DNA of 14,682 bases from CAZWVM01 sp964637705 (GTDB taxonomy: Bacteria > UBA8481), in assembly GCA_964637705.1 (NCBI GenBank), contig CAZWVM010000085.1:1-14682 (forward strand). The letters run 5' to 3'. Both the position numbers and the translations under genes were made by a program. This document shows, piece by piece, positions 1 through 5,958 of this stretch. The notes beneath the pieces are model-generated. The model worked only from the letters and a program-made list of their open reading frames with translations, made no database searches and had not been told where the DNA came from. How positions within the stretch are numbered: position 1 is the first letter of the stretch; the number at the start of each line of letters is the position of its first letter.

Positions 1-55
1 TCACTCCTCACTCCTCACTCCTCACTCCTCACTCCTCACTCCTCACTCCTCACTC
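1..55. repeat. Heptamer tandem repeat (TCACTCC)n
   Basis: Seven perfect copies of TCACTCC (1-49) are followed by a partial eighth copy. The array runs off the left edge, so its true length is unknown. One strand is wholly pyrimidine apart from a single A per unit. It ends two bases before the stop codon of the aldehyde dehydrogenase, so it lies in that gene's 3' flank. No gene or hairpin is visible in it. Confidence 0.95.
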
Positions 56-57
56 AA

Positions 58-1647
58 TTAAAAGAGATAATCCGTCGTCAGGAACCGGGACTGCCGTCCC
101 CGCAGGATCTCCTGGACGAGAGCCGTGTTCTCGCCGTCCTCCTTCGCCGCCACAAGGGTGCGGATGGAGAAGACGCGCAGGGCGTCGGAGACGGAGAGCG
201 TGCCCTCGGCCGAGTCCTTGCGGCCGCCGAAGGGATAGGTGTCGGGGCCGCGCCGGCACTGGCTGTTGAGATTCACACGGCAGACCTGGTTCACCAGCTC
301 GTCGATCAGGCGCCCGATCACGGCCGGGTTCTCCCCGAAGACCGAGGCCTGCTGGCCGTGCACCGATCCGGCGAGGTACTCGAAGACCTCGTCGATCTCA
401 TCGAAGACCGCGATCGGGACGATCGGCCCGAACTGCTCCGTCCGCCACACGGTCATCGCCTCCGTCACCGGATAGACGACCGCCGGGTGGAACCACGTCC
501 GGTCCGTCTCCCCTCCCCGGGGGTTCACCACGCGCGCGCCCTTCGCGACGGCATCCTCGAGATACCCCGACATCTTCTTCACGGTCTCCACGTCCGGCAG
601 AGGCGTCAGGGTGACGCCGTCCTCGAAGGGCAGGCCGGCCTTGAGCTTCTCCACCTCAGCCGCCATCCGCGCCGCGAATTCGTCGGCGACCGCCCGCTGG
701 ACGAGGAAGATCTTGAGGGCCGTGCAGCGCTGGCCGTTGAAAGAGAGGGCCCCCGAGATGCACTCCGGCACGACGCGGTCGAGGTCGGCGTCATCGAGGA
801 CGATCGCCGGGTTCTTCGCCCCCAGCCCCAAGACGCACCTCAGCCGATTCGGCTTCGGATGCTTGTGCTTCAGGATGTTGGCGACCCGCGCCGAGCCGAT
901 GAAGGCCAGGAGATCAATGTCGCCCGATTCGATGATCGGCGTCACAACCTCCGCGCCGTCCCCGGAGATGATGTTCACCACGCCCGGCGGGAAGGCCTCC
1001 GCGAAGGCCTCGAGAAGCGGTGCGTGGCAGAGGATCCCGTAGCGGGGAAGCTTGGAGATCACGGCGTTGCCCATGATGAGGGCGGGGAGGAGCGTCGTGT
1101 AGGTCTCGTTAAGGGGGTAGTTGTACGGCCCCATGCAGAGGTTGACGCCGACGGGCGAACGGCGGATCTGGGCAAGGAATCCGCCGTCGAGTGAGAAGCG
1201 GGCCGAGACCCGGTCGAGCTCCTTCAGGGCCTCGATCGTGGCGTAGCCGTACTCCACCGTGCGGTCGAACTCCGCGAGCGAGTCCTTCCACGGTTTCCCG
1301 ATCTCCCACGCGAGAAGCCGGGCGACCTCGACGCGCTTCTCCTTCATCTTCTCGAGAAAGCGCTCGACGCACTTGATGCGGGCCGCGACCGGCGCCGTCG
1401 GCCACCACCCACGCCCGCGGCCGTAGGCCTTGCGAGCGGCCTCGAGCGCGCGCAAGGCCGTCGTCGCGTCCAGGAGTGCGCTCGGCCCCAGGGCGCGCGG
1501 CGCGGCGCCGTCGAAAACGGGCGAGAGGATCTCGATAGAGGGACCGGTCCAGGTCTCGATCCGGCCGTCCACCAGGTATTGCATGCCGCCCATGAAGCGC
1601 CCGGGATCGCGGTCCGCGGGCGCGGACTTCCACGGAAAGTTCGTCAT
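58..1647 (-). CDS. gapN: GapN-like aldehyde dehydrogenase (putative NADP-dependent glyceraldehyde-3-phosphate dehydrogenase)
   Basis: This is a 529-residue ALDH-superfamily enzyme, predicted cytosolic. GapN members oxidise glyceraldehyde-3-phosphate to 3-phosphoglycerate with NADP+. Visible motifs are PYNYPLNE (the oxyanion-hole Asn region), GNAVISKLP (cofactor-binding Lys), GAKNPAIVLDDADLD, and FNGQRCTALK with the catalytic Cys308. The C-terminal motif QCRRGPDTYPFGGRKDS resembles GapN's RGPD-FPF-G-KDS. The usual ELGGK general-base Glu, expected 34 residues before the Cys, is Gly274 here (LGLGAK). From memory, relatives with the YNYPLNE and FNGQRCTALK motifs also deviate here, so this may be a subfamily trait. 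The ATG at 1647 is chosen because the family N-terminus begins there; no Shine-Dalgarno sequence is seen, but CATAAT lies 6 bases upstream. Another ALDH substrate cannot be excluded. Confidence 0.85.
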   Translation of the reverse strand: MTNFPWKSAPADRDPGRFMGGMQYLVDGRIETWTGPSIEILSPVFDGAAPRALGPSALLDATTALRALEAARKAYGRGRGWWPTAPVAARIKCVERFLEKMKEKRVEVARLLAWEIGKPWKDSLAEFDRTVEYGYATIEALKELDRVSARFSLDGGFLAQIRRSPVGVNLCMGPYNYPLNETYTTLLPALIMGNAVISKLPRYGILCHAPLLEAFAEAFPPGVVNIISGDGAEVVTPIIESGDIDLLAFIGSARVANILKHKHPKPNRLRCVLGLGAKNPAIVLDDADLDRVVPECISGALSFNGQRCTALKIFLVQRAVADEFAARMAAEVEKLKAGLPFEDGVTLTPLPDVETVKKMSGYLEDAVAKGARVVNPRGGETDRTWFHPAVVYPVTEAMTVWRTEQFGPIVPIAVFDEIDEVFEYLAGSVHGQQASVFGENPAVIGRLIDELVNQVCRVNLNSQCRRGPDTYPFGGRKDSAEGTLSVSDALRVFSIRTLVAAKEDGENTALVQEILRGRQSRFLTTDYLF

Positions 1648-1653
1648 GGGAGG

Positions 1654-1659
1654 ATTATG
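1654..1659 (-). promoter_or_regulatory. -10 box for the aldehyde dehydrogenase gene, leaderless geometry
   Basis: On the minus strand CATAAT (5 of 6 to TATAAT) is followed by six bases (CCTCCC) and then the ATG at 1647. A start site 6-7 bases after the -10 box would place transcription start on or next to the A of ATG. No Shine-Dalgarno sequence precedes the ATG. No convincing -35 was found. Confidence 0.5.
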
Positions 1660-1662
1660 GGA

Positions 1663-1668
1663 TATAAT
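1663..1668 (+). promoter_or_regulatory. -10 box for the radical SAM gene, leaderless geometry
   Basis: A perfect TATAAT is followed by seven bases (CCCCGGG) and then the ATG at 1676. It lies back to back with the minus-strand -10 of the divergent dehydrogenase; the two start codons are only 28 bases apart. The -35 position (TTCGTC at 1640-1645) is poor. The spacing suggests an mRNA beginning at or very near its AUG. Confidence 0.55.
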
Positions 1669-1675
1669 CCCCGGG

Positions 1676-3100
1676 ATGTCTCTTCTGGAAGCGCATCCGA
1701 TTCGACTTGTCGCCGCGCCGCCCCTGGCCGGCCGGATCGAGGAACTCCGGGCGGCCGCCGGACCCGGCATCCTCTTCGAGAACGATTCGCACCTGCCCCG
1801 GCTCACCGTCGAACCGGCCGGCGCGGCGGTTCCGGCCACCGCGCTCAGGGGGCTGGCGGAAGCCCACGCCCGACTCGGGGACTTCGGCGTGACCCGCCCC
1901 TCGGCGCTCTTCCAGGCCTTCTTCCCCCTCGCCCGGCTCGAAATCCGCTCGAGGAATCCGGGCGTCGAACGTTGCTGGAATCCATCGCGGCCGGAATGGA
2001 TCGCGCTGCTTCGTGACGGTTTCGAGGAGCACTTCTCCCTGCCCAAGGCGATCCAGATCGAGTTGACGAATCTCTGCAACCTCGCCTGCCCGATGTGCCA
2101 CGCCCACGATCCGAGCGGGAACCACAAGCCCCTGTCGCGCCGCCAGGAGTTCATGGAGTTCGATCTCTTCCGCCGGATCATCGACGACGCGGTCGCGCCG
2201 GACGATGCGCGCCGGCGCGTCGAGTCCGTGACGCTGCAGGCCTGGGGCGAGTCGATGCTGCACCCGCGCCTTCTCGAGGCCGTCTCCTACGCCCGCGACA
2301 AGGGCATCGGGCAGATCGGCCTGATCACGAACGGAACCCTGGCCGGCAAGGCCTGCTCGGTCCGCGATCTCGCGGAGGCCGGCTTGACACGGCTCCAGGT
2401 CAGCCTCGACGCGGTCACGATGAAGACCTACCGCGCGGTGAGAATCCGCGAGCTCTTCCGGGAGGCCGAGATGACCGCTCAGGAGGCGGCGCGGATCGCT
2501 CTTCGCAATCGGCTCCGGCACGCGTGGGCCAGGGCCACCGGCGGAACGCCTCCGCGTCCCTTCGCCCTCACCGTTTCGTTCGCCCACCAGCCCGCCAACG
2601 ACGCGGAACTGGAGGCCTTCGTGCGGCGCTGGGCTCCGAGAACGCTGGCAGTCCAGGTCGCCCCGCTGTACGAACGCTTCGACTACCGCAACGTCTACTT
2701 CGCGCCCGGCATCCCGCGGAATCCCTGCATCGCGCTCTGGAGGAACATGCTCGTGACCGCCGACGGCACGGTCACGGTCTGCTGCGCCGACTACGACGCC
2801 CGGCATCCCGTGGGTCGGATCTCGGATCGAACCTCGCTGCGCGACGTCTGGACCTCGGATTCGTATGAAAGCTTCCGTCGGGATCACCTGGAAGGCGAAG
2901 GCACCGGCATCGAGATGTGCGCCGCCTGCATCGGTTCCGGGTCGATCGACAGGCGCCCCGGCCGCTTCTTCGGGTTCCCGGCCGTCTACTACCCTCACAT
3001 CGCTCTCGTCTACCGGCGCGACACGTGGGTCGTGAAATTCCTGCGGCGCCTCCTCGGAAGCGCCCCCGCGCCCGGAGGCGGCTTCGAGGAGATCCGCTGA
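1676..3100 (+). CDS. Radical SAM/SPASM domain protein
   Basis: This 474-residue protein begins with about 125 residues I do not recognise. A radical SAM core follows, with the CxxxCxxC motif ELTNLCNLACPMCHAH (Cys134, Cys138, Cys141) that binds the SAM-cleaving 4Fe-4S cluster. Other core segments are VTLQAWGESMLHP, IGLITNGTL and LQVSLDAV. The C-terminus is SPASM-like, with candidate auxiliary-cluster ligands Cys351 (NPCIALW), Cys369/370 (TVCCADYD) and Cys415/418 (MCAACIG). The substrate is unknown. Its neighbour 5 bp downstream is a membrane glycosyltransferase-like gene, so a role in envelope glycan or lipid modification is inferred. ATG 1676 is chosen over the in-frame ATG at 1646 because 1646 overlaps the divergent gene, while TATAAT sits 7 bases before 1676. 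Confidence 0.85.
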   Translation: MSLLEAHPIRLVAAPPLAGRIEELRAAAGPGILFENDSHLPRLTVEPAGAAVPATALRGLAEAHARLGDFGVTRPSALFQAFFPLARLEIRSRNPGVERCWNPSRPEWIALLRDGFEEHFSLPKAIQIELTNLCNLACPMCHAHDPSGNHKPLSRRQEFMEFDLFRRIIDDAVAPDDARRRVESVTLQAWGESMLHPRLLEAVSYARDKGIGQIGLITNGTLAGKACSVRDLAEAGLTRLQVSLDAVTMKTYRAVRIRELFREAEMTAQEAARIALRNRLRHAWARATGGTPPRPFALTVSFAHQPANDAELEAFVRRWAPRTLAVQVAPLYERFDYRNVYFAPGIPRNPCIALWRNMLVTADGTVTVCCADYDARHPVGRISDRTSLRDVWTSDSYESFRRDHLEGEGTGIEMCAACIGSGSIDRRPGRFFGFPAVYYPHIALVYRRDTWVVKFLRRLLGSAPAPGGGFEEIR

Positions 3101-3105
3101 GGGAC

Positions 3106-4578
3106 ATGGACGAGACACCTCTCCCGCGCCGCGACGCCCACCGGCTCCTCCGCCTCCTCTCCTTCGCCGCCGCCTGCGTCCTCGTGCGCCTTCTCCTTCT
3201 CGCCCGCATCCCCCTCTCCGGCGACGAGGGCGTCTTCGGGCTGATGGCGCTGGCGATCGGCCGTGGAGACGAGTACCCGCTCTATTGCTGGGGCGCGCAC
3301 TACGCCTCCGCGCTCGTCTCCTACATCGCCGTGCCGTCGATCGCCTTCTTCGGTCTCTCCTCCTTCGCCCTCAAGGCCCCCCTCCTTCTCTACAACGCGG
3401 CGCTTACGGCCCTGTTGGCCGCGTGGCTGGAGCGCACGGAGGGTCGGGGGCCTGCCTTCCTCGCGGCGCTCTTCTGGATCTTCCCTCTTCCCGCCCTGCT
3501 CGAGTATTCCGTCGCCGCCAACGGCGGCCACGCCGAGACGTACCTCCTCGGTCCGGCCATCTGGATCACGGCGTTGGGGCTGGCGGCGCAGCCCTCCGCG
3601 GGCCTCTTCCTTCTCTTCGGGTTCCTCTGCGGCCTCTCCTTCGCGATCCTCTGGCTCGGCATACCCTTCATCCTCTCCGCGGTCGTCCTGCTCGCCGCGC
3701 GGCGTCGGCTCCTCATGAGACCGGCGTGGGCCGGGCTGGCCGGCGGCGCGGTCGGATCCGTCCCGTTCTGGGCCTACAATCTCTTCCAGGCCCCGGGCGC
3801 AACCTTCCTGAGGTTGGGGGCGCGTTCTTTGGAAGTGACGAACGCCGCACAGGGGGGGCTGGGACTCGCCCAGAGGATCACGGGTCTCCCGCGGTGGTGC
3901 GCGGAAAGCTGGAGCGGGTGGGGAAAACTCTTTGTCGTGCCGGGCGGTGCGTGGATCGCGGCGGCCGTCGTCGCCGCGACCGTCGCGGGCGCCCTCAAGC
4001 TTCACCGGAGGCGCGACGACCGTGGGCTCCTCTCTCTCTCCTTTCTCGCTTCGCTCCTCGTCTTCAATTTCGCCGGCAACCTGACCCGCGAACGTCACTG
4101 GGCCACGCTCGTCTTCGTGCCCCTCCTGGCCTGGCCGGGTTTCTCCCGCCGCACGAATACGCTCCTCCTCGCGGCCTTCGTCGCCCTGTCCGCTCCTCTC
4201 TCCGTGTCGAGCCTCTTCGCGTGGAAACCCGATCCCCGGCCGGCGCGCATCGCGGAGGTTCTCGACGTGAAGAACGCCGACGGCCTGATCGCCGACTACG
4301 ATCTGGGCTACCCGGCGGCGTTCCTGTCGGGCGGACGAATACCCCTTGCGTCGGTCGCCCCCCCGAACGTGAATGACCGACGGCCGGACTGGACGGAGGC
4401 GGTGGGCCGCGCCCGCCGGCCGGCGTTGCTCCTGCTGCGCGCCGACTCGGTCCGGTTTCTCGCCGCGGGCGACCCGGTCTCGTTCGAACTGGTCCCGATC
4501 GGCGACCGCGACCTCATCCTGCCCGAACTCGACGGAACGGCCTGCCTCGAACGGGTGCACGCGCTGGCCGGGCCCTGA
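3106..4578 (+). CDS. GT-C-type multi-pass membrane glycosyltransferase-like protein
   Basis: This 490-residue, very hydrophobic protein has roughly ten predicted membrane segments in the first 375 residues and a soluble C-terminal part (about 375-490). An acidic pair, Asp40-Glu41 in SGDEG, follows the first membrane segment, where ArnT/PMT/GT-C enzymes carry their catalytic first-loop acid. GT-C enzymes transfer sugars from polyprenyl-phosphate donors on the outer face of the cytoplasmic membrane. It begins 5 bp after the radical SAM stop; a weak GAGGG ribosome site overlaps that stop, so the two are probably co-transcribed. The downstream DPM-like glycosyltransferase could supply its lipid-linked donor. 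The family assignment rests on topology and the DE motif, and the acceptor cannot be read from the sequence. Confidence 0.7.
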   Translation: MDETPLPRRDAHRLLRLLSFAAACVLVRLLLLARIPLSGDEGVFGLMALAIGRGDEYPLYCWGAHYASALVSYIAVPSIAFFGLSSFALKAPLLLYNAALTALLAAWLERTEGRGPAFLAALFWIFPLPALLEYSVAANGGHAETYLLGPAIWITALGLAAQPSAGLFLLFGFLCGLSFAILWLGIPFILSAVVLLAARRRLLMRPAWAGLAGGAVGSVPFWAYNLFQAPGATFLRLGARSLEVTNAAQGGLGLAQRITGLPRWCAESWSGWGKLFVVPGGAWIAAAVVAATVAGALKLHRRRDDRGLLSLSFLASLLVFNFAGNLTRERHWATLVFVPLLAWPGFSRRTNTLLLAAFVALSAPLSVSSLFAWKPDPRPARIAEVLDVKNADGLIADYDLGYPAAFLSGGRIPLASVAPPNVNDRRPDWTEAVGRARRPALLLLRADSVRFLAAGDPVSFELVPIGDRDLILPELDGTACLERVHALAGP

Positions 4579-4612
4579 AGGCATTTTTCTGGCTCGTTCC
4601 AGCCCCGCCACC

Positions 4613-4618
4613 TATGAT
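4613..4618 (+). promoter_or_regulatory. -10 box for the family-2 glycosyltransferase gene, leaderless geometry
   Basis: TATGAT (5 of 6 to consensus) is followed by six bases (GACCGC) and the ATG at 4625. No Shine-Dalgarno sequence precedes this ATG. This is the same layout as at 1654-1676. The -35 region is not convincing. Confidence 0.45.
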
Positions 4619-4624
4619 GACCGC

Positions 4625-5353
4625 ATGGTGACCCCGGCCCGCAGGAACGTCTGGATCGTGATGCCCGCGTACAACGCGGAAAAGACGATCGAGCGGACCC
4701 ACCGCGATCTTCCGGCCGGCTCCTTCGACCACGTGCTCGTCGTGGACGACGCCTCGCGCGACGAGACCGTCGCGGTGGCGCGTTCGCTGGGGCTCGAGGT
4801 CATCGCCCACCCGAAGAACCGGGGCTACGGCGGGAACCAGAAGACCTGCTACACCACGGCGCTCGGACGGGGCGCGGAGATCGTCGTCATGGTCCACCCG
4901 GATCACCAGTATGACCCTCGCGTCGTGCCAGAGCTGGTGAAGCCGCTCGTCGAGGGGCGGGCGGACGCCGCCTTCGGTTCACGCATGCTGGGAGGACGCT
5001 TCAACGAGGGCGGGATGCCGGGCTGGAAATTCGTCGCAAACGTGGCGCTGACCGCGGTCTTCAACATCGCCTGCGGCGTCTACCTGACCGAGATCCACTC
5101 GGGCTTCCGCGCCTACACGCGCCGCTACCTCGAGGCGGTCGACTTCAAGCGCAACTCCGACGACTTCATCTTCGACACGGAGATCATTCTCCAGGGCATC
5201 CGCGCCGGGATGAGATTCGTCGAGATCCCGATCGAGACGCGCTACTTCGACGAGGCCTCGCAGATCAACTTCCGGCGCTCGGTCGTCTACGGGTTCGGGA
5301 TTCTCATGAGGCTGGCCGCGTTCGTGATCTCGGGAGGACGCGAACGCCGCTGA
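4625..5353 (+). CDS. Family-2 glycosyltransferase, dolichol-phosphate mannosyltransferase-like
   Basis: This 242-residue GT-A-fold glycosyltransferase is expected to move a sugar from a nucleotide donor to polyprenyl phosphate at the inner membrane face. Motifs seen are WIVMPAYNAEKTI (nucleotide-binding strand), VVDDASRDET (39-48), HPDHQYDP (91-98, the metal-binding DxD region with an unusual HPDxQYDP form), FGSRMLGG, EIHSGFRAYTRRYLE (156-170) and NSDDFIFDTEII. It has no C-terminal membrane segments, unlike GtrB-type members. It lies 46 bp after the GT-C-like gene and may supply that enzyme's lipid-linked donor, though it also has its own -10 box. The ATG at 4625 fits the family N-terminus. 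The sugar is unknown. Confidence 0.85.
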   Translation: MVTPARRNVWIVMPAYNAEKTIERTHRDLPAGSFDHVLVVDDASRDETVAVARSLGLEVIAHPKNRGYGGNQKTCYTTALGRGAEIVVMVHPDHQYDPRVVPELVKPLVEGRADAAFGSRMLGGRFNEGGMPGWKFVANVALTAVFNIACGVYLTEIHSGFRAYTRRYLEAVDFKRNSDDFIFDTEIILQGIRAGMRFVEIPIETRYFDEASQINFRRSVVYGFGILMRLAAFVISGGRERR

Positions 5354-5359
5354 CGCCCG

Positions 5360-5393
5360 CGCCGGCGCCGGGGACCGACGGGTGGCGCCGGCG
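5360..5393. terminator. GC-rich hairpin between convergent genes
   Basis: A perfect 10-bp inverted repeat, CGCCGGCGCC (5360-5369) and GGCGCCGGCG (5384-5393), encloses a 14-base loop. It sits between the stop of the glycosyltransferase (5353) and that of yjbQ (5412). No T-tract follows on either strand, so it may terminate poorly alone or act as an mRNA 3'-end stabiliser. Confidence 0.5.
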
Positions 5394-5411
5394 ATCGCGC
5401 GACGGCGATCG

Positions 5412-5810
5412 TCAGTCCCGCCCGAGCGCCTGCATATGCACCTGCCGCGAGCGCGGCCCGTCGAACTCGCAGAAGTAGATCCCCTGCCAGGTTCCCAGGA
5501 CGGGTTCCCCCGCCGATACAATGAGAGTCAGGCCCGGGCCGACGAGCGTCGACTTCACGTGCGCGTCGGAATTGCCCTCCGCGTGGGTGAACCCGGCGTG
5601 CTCCGGCACGAGTTTGGAGAGGTGCCCGTTGAGATCGCGCACGACCGACGGATCGGCGTTCTCGTTGATGGTCAGCCCGGCCGTGGTGTGAGGGCAATGA
5701 ACCTGGACCAGTCCCTCGCGCAGGCCCTCGGCCGAGACGAAGGCCCGCACCTCGTCCGTGATCTCGATCATCTGAACGCGGGCACGCGTCGCAATTGTCA
5801 GCGTCTTCAT
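5412..5810 (-). CDS. yjbQ: YjbQ/UPF0047 family protein (secondary thiamin-phosphate synthase-type)
   Basis: This 132-residue protein matches the usual family length and all its hallmarks: HCPHTTAGLTINEN (38-51), HAEGNSDAHVKSTLVG (76-91) and GTWQGIYFCEFDGPR (106-120). The clustered histidines form the conserved pocket. Family members can complement thiamin-phosphate synthase mutants, but their physiological role is uncertain. The ATG at 5810 has a clear GGGAGG ribosome site (5816-5821) at 5-base spacing and a TAGAAT -10 box upstream, so this gene has an ordinary leader. It is convergent with the glycosyltransferase and divergent from chrA; nothing in the context links it functionally to either. 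Confidence 0.92.
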   Translation of the reverse strand: MKTLTIATRARVQMIEITDEVRAFVSAEGLREGLVQVHCPHTTAGLTINENADPSVVRDLNGHLSKLVPEHAGFTHAEGNSDAHVKSTLVGPGLTLIVSAGEPVLGTWQGIYFCEFDGPRSRQVHMQALGRD

Positions 5811-5815
5811 GGCAT

Positions 5816-5834
5816 CCTCCCGGGGACGATTCTA
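5816..5834 (-). promoter_or_regulatory. yjbQ -10 box and ribosome binding site
   Basis: On the minus strand TAGAAT (5829-5834, within GTATAGAAT) is followed by GGGAGG (5816-5821), five bases before the ATG. The -35 region is not recognisable and coincides with the inverted repeat at 5855-5872. Confidence 0.55.
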
Positions 5835-5854
5835 TACGGAAAACTCCGTCCGTC

Positions 5855-5872
5855 CCGCGATCACGATCGCGG
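5855..5872. promoter_or_regulatory. Perfect 8+2+8 inverted repeat, operator candidate
   Basis: CCGCGATC-AC-GATCGCGG is a perfect inverted repeat in the 146-bp divergent region between yjbQ and chrA. Its position, just upstream of the yjbQ -10 box where a -35 would lie, fits a protein-binding site. No regulator gene is in the window. Confidence 0.4.
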
Positions 5873-5940
5873 CCTGACGGAGGACCCCATCACCCTCTTT
5901 GCATGGCCGCACGGTGCGGACTTATTAAGTTCGGCGTCAT

Positions 5941-5958
5941 ATGCCATACTGTTGGCAT
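5941..5958 (+). promoter_or_regulatory. chrA -10 region overlapped by an inverted repeat
   Basis: ATGCCA-TACTGT-TGGCAT is a 6+6+6 inverted repeat whose right arm includes the first two bases of the chrA start codon (5957-5959). CATACT (5945-5950), a 4-of-6 match to the -10 consensus, lies inside it with six bases to the ATG; TTATTA at 5922-5927 is a weak -35 at 17-bp spacing. A repressor bound here would block both transcription and start-codon access. No Shine-Dalgarno sequence is visible. Confidence 0.4.

Noticed and set aside
1646..1678. Upstream ATG (1646) as the start of the radical SAM protein
   Set aside because: It overlaps the start codon of the divergent dehydrogenase and would need a promoter inside that gene. 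The GGAAAG before it is weak, while TATAAT sits directly before the ATG at 1676.
1655..3118. 487-codon open frame on the minus strand opposite the radical SAM gene
   Set aside because: It is the complement of a gene with clear CxxxCxxC and SPASM motifs. Its translation is Arg/Gly/Asp/Ala-rich with no domain, as expected from antisense frames at high GC.
3010..4611. 533-codon open frame on the minus strand opposite the membrane protein gene
   Set aside because: The translation is dominated by Glu, Arg and Gly runs with no motif. The plus strand gives a coherent multi-pass membrane protein with a start 5 bp after the previous stop.
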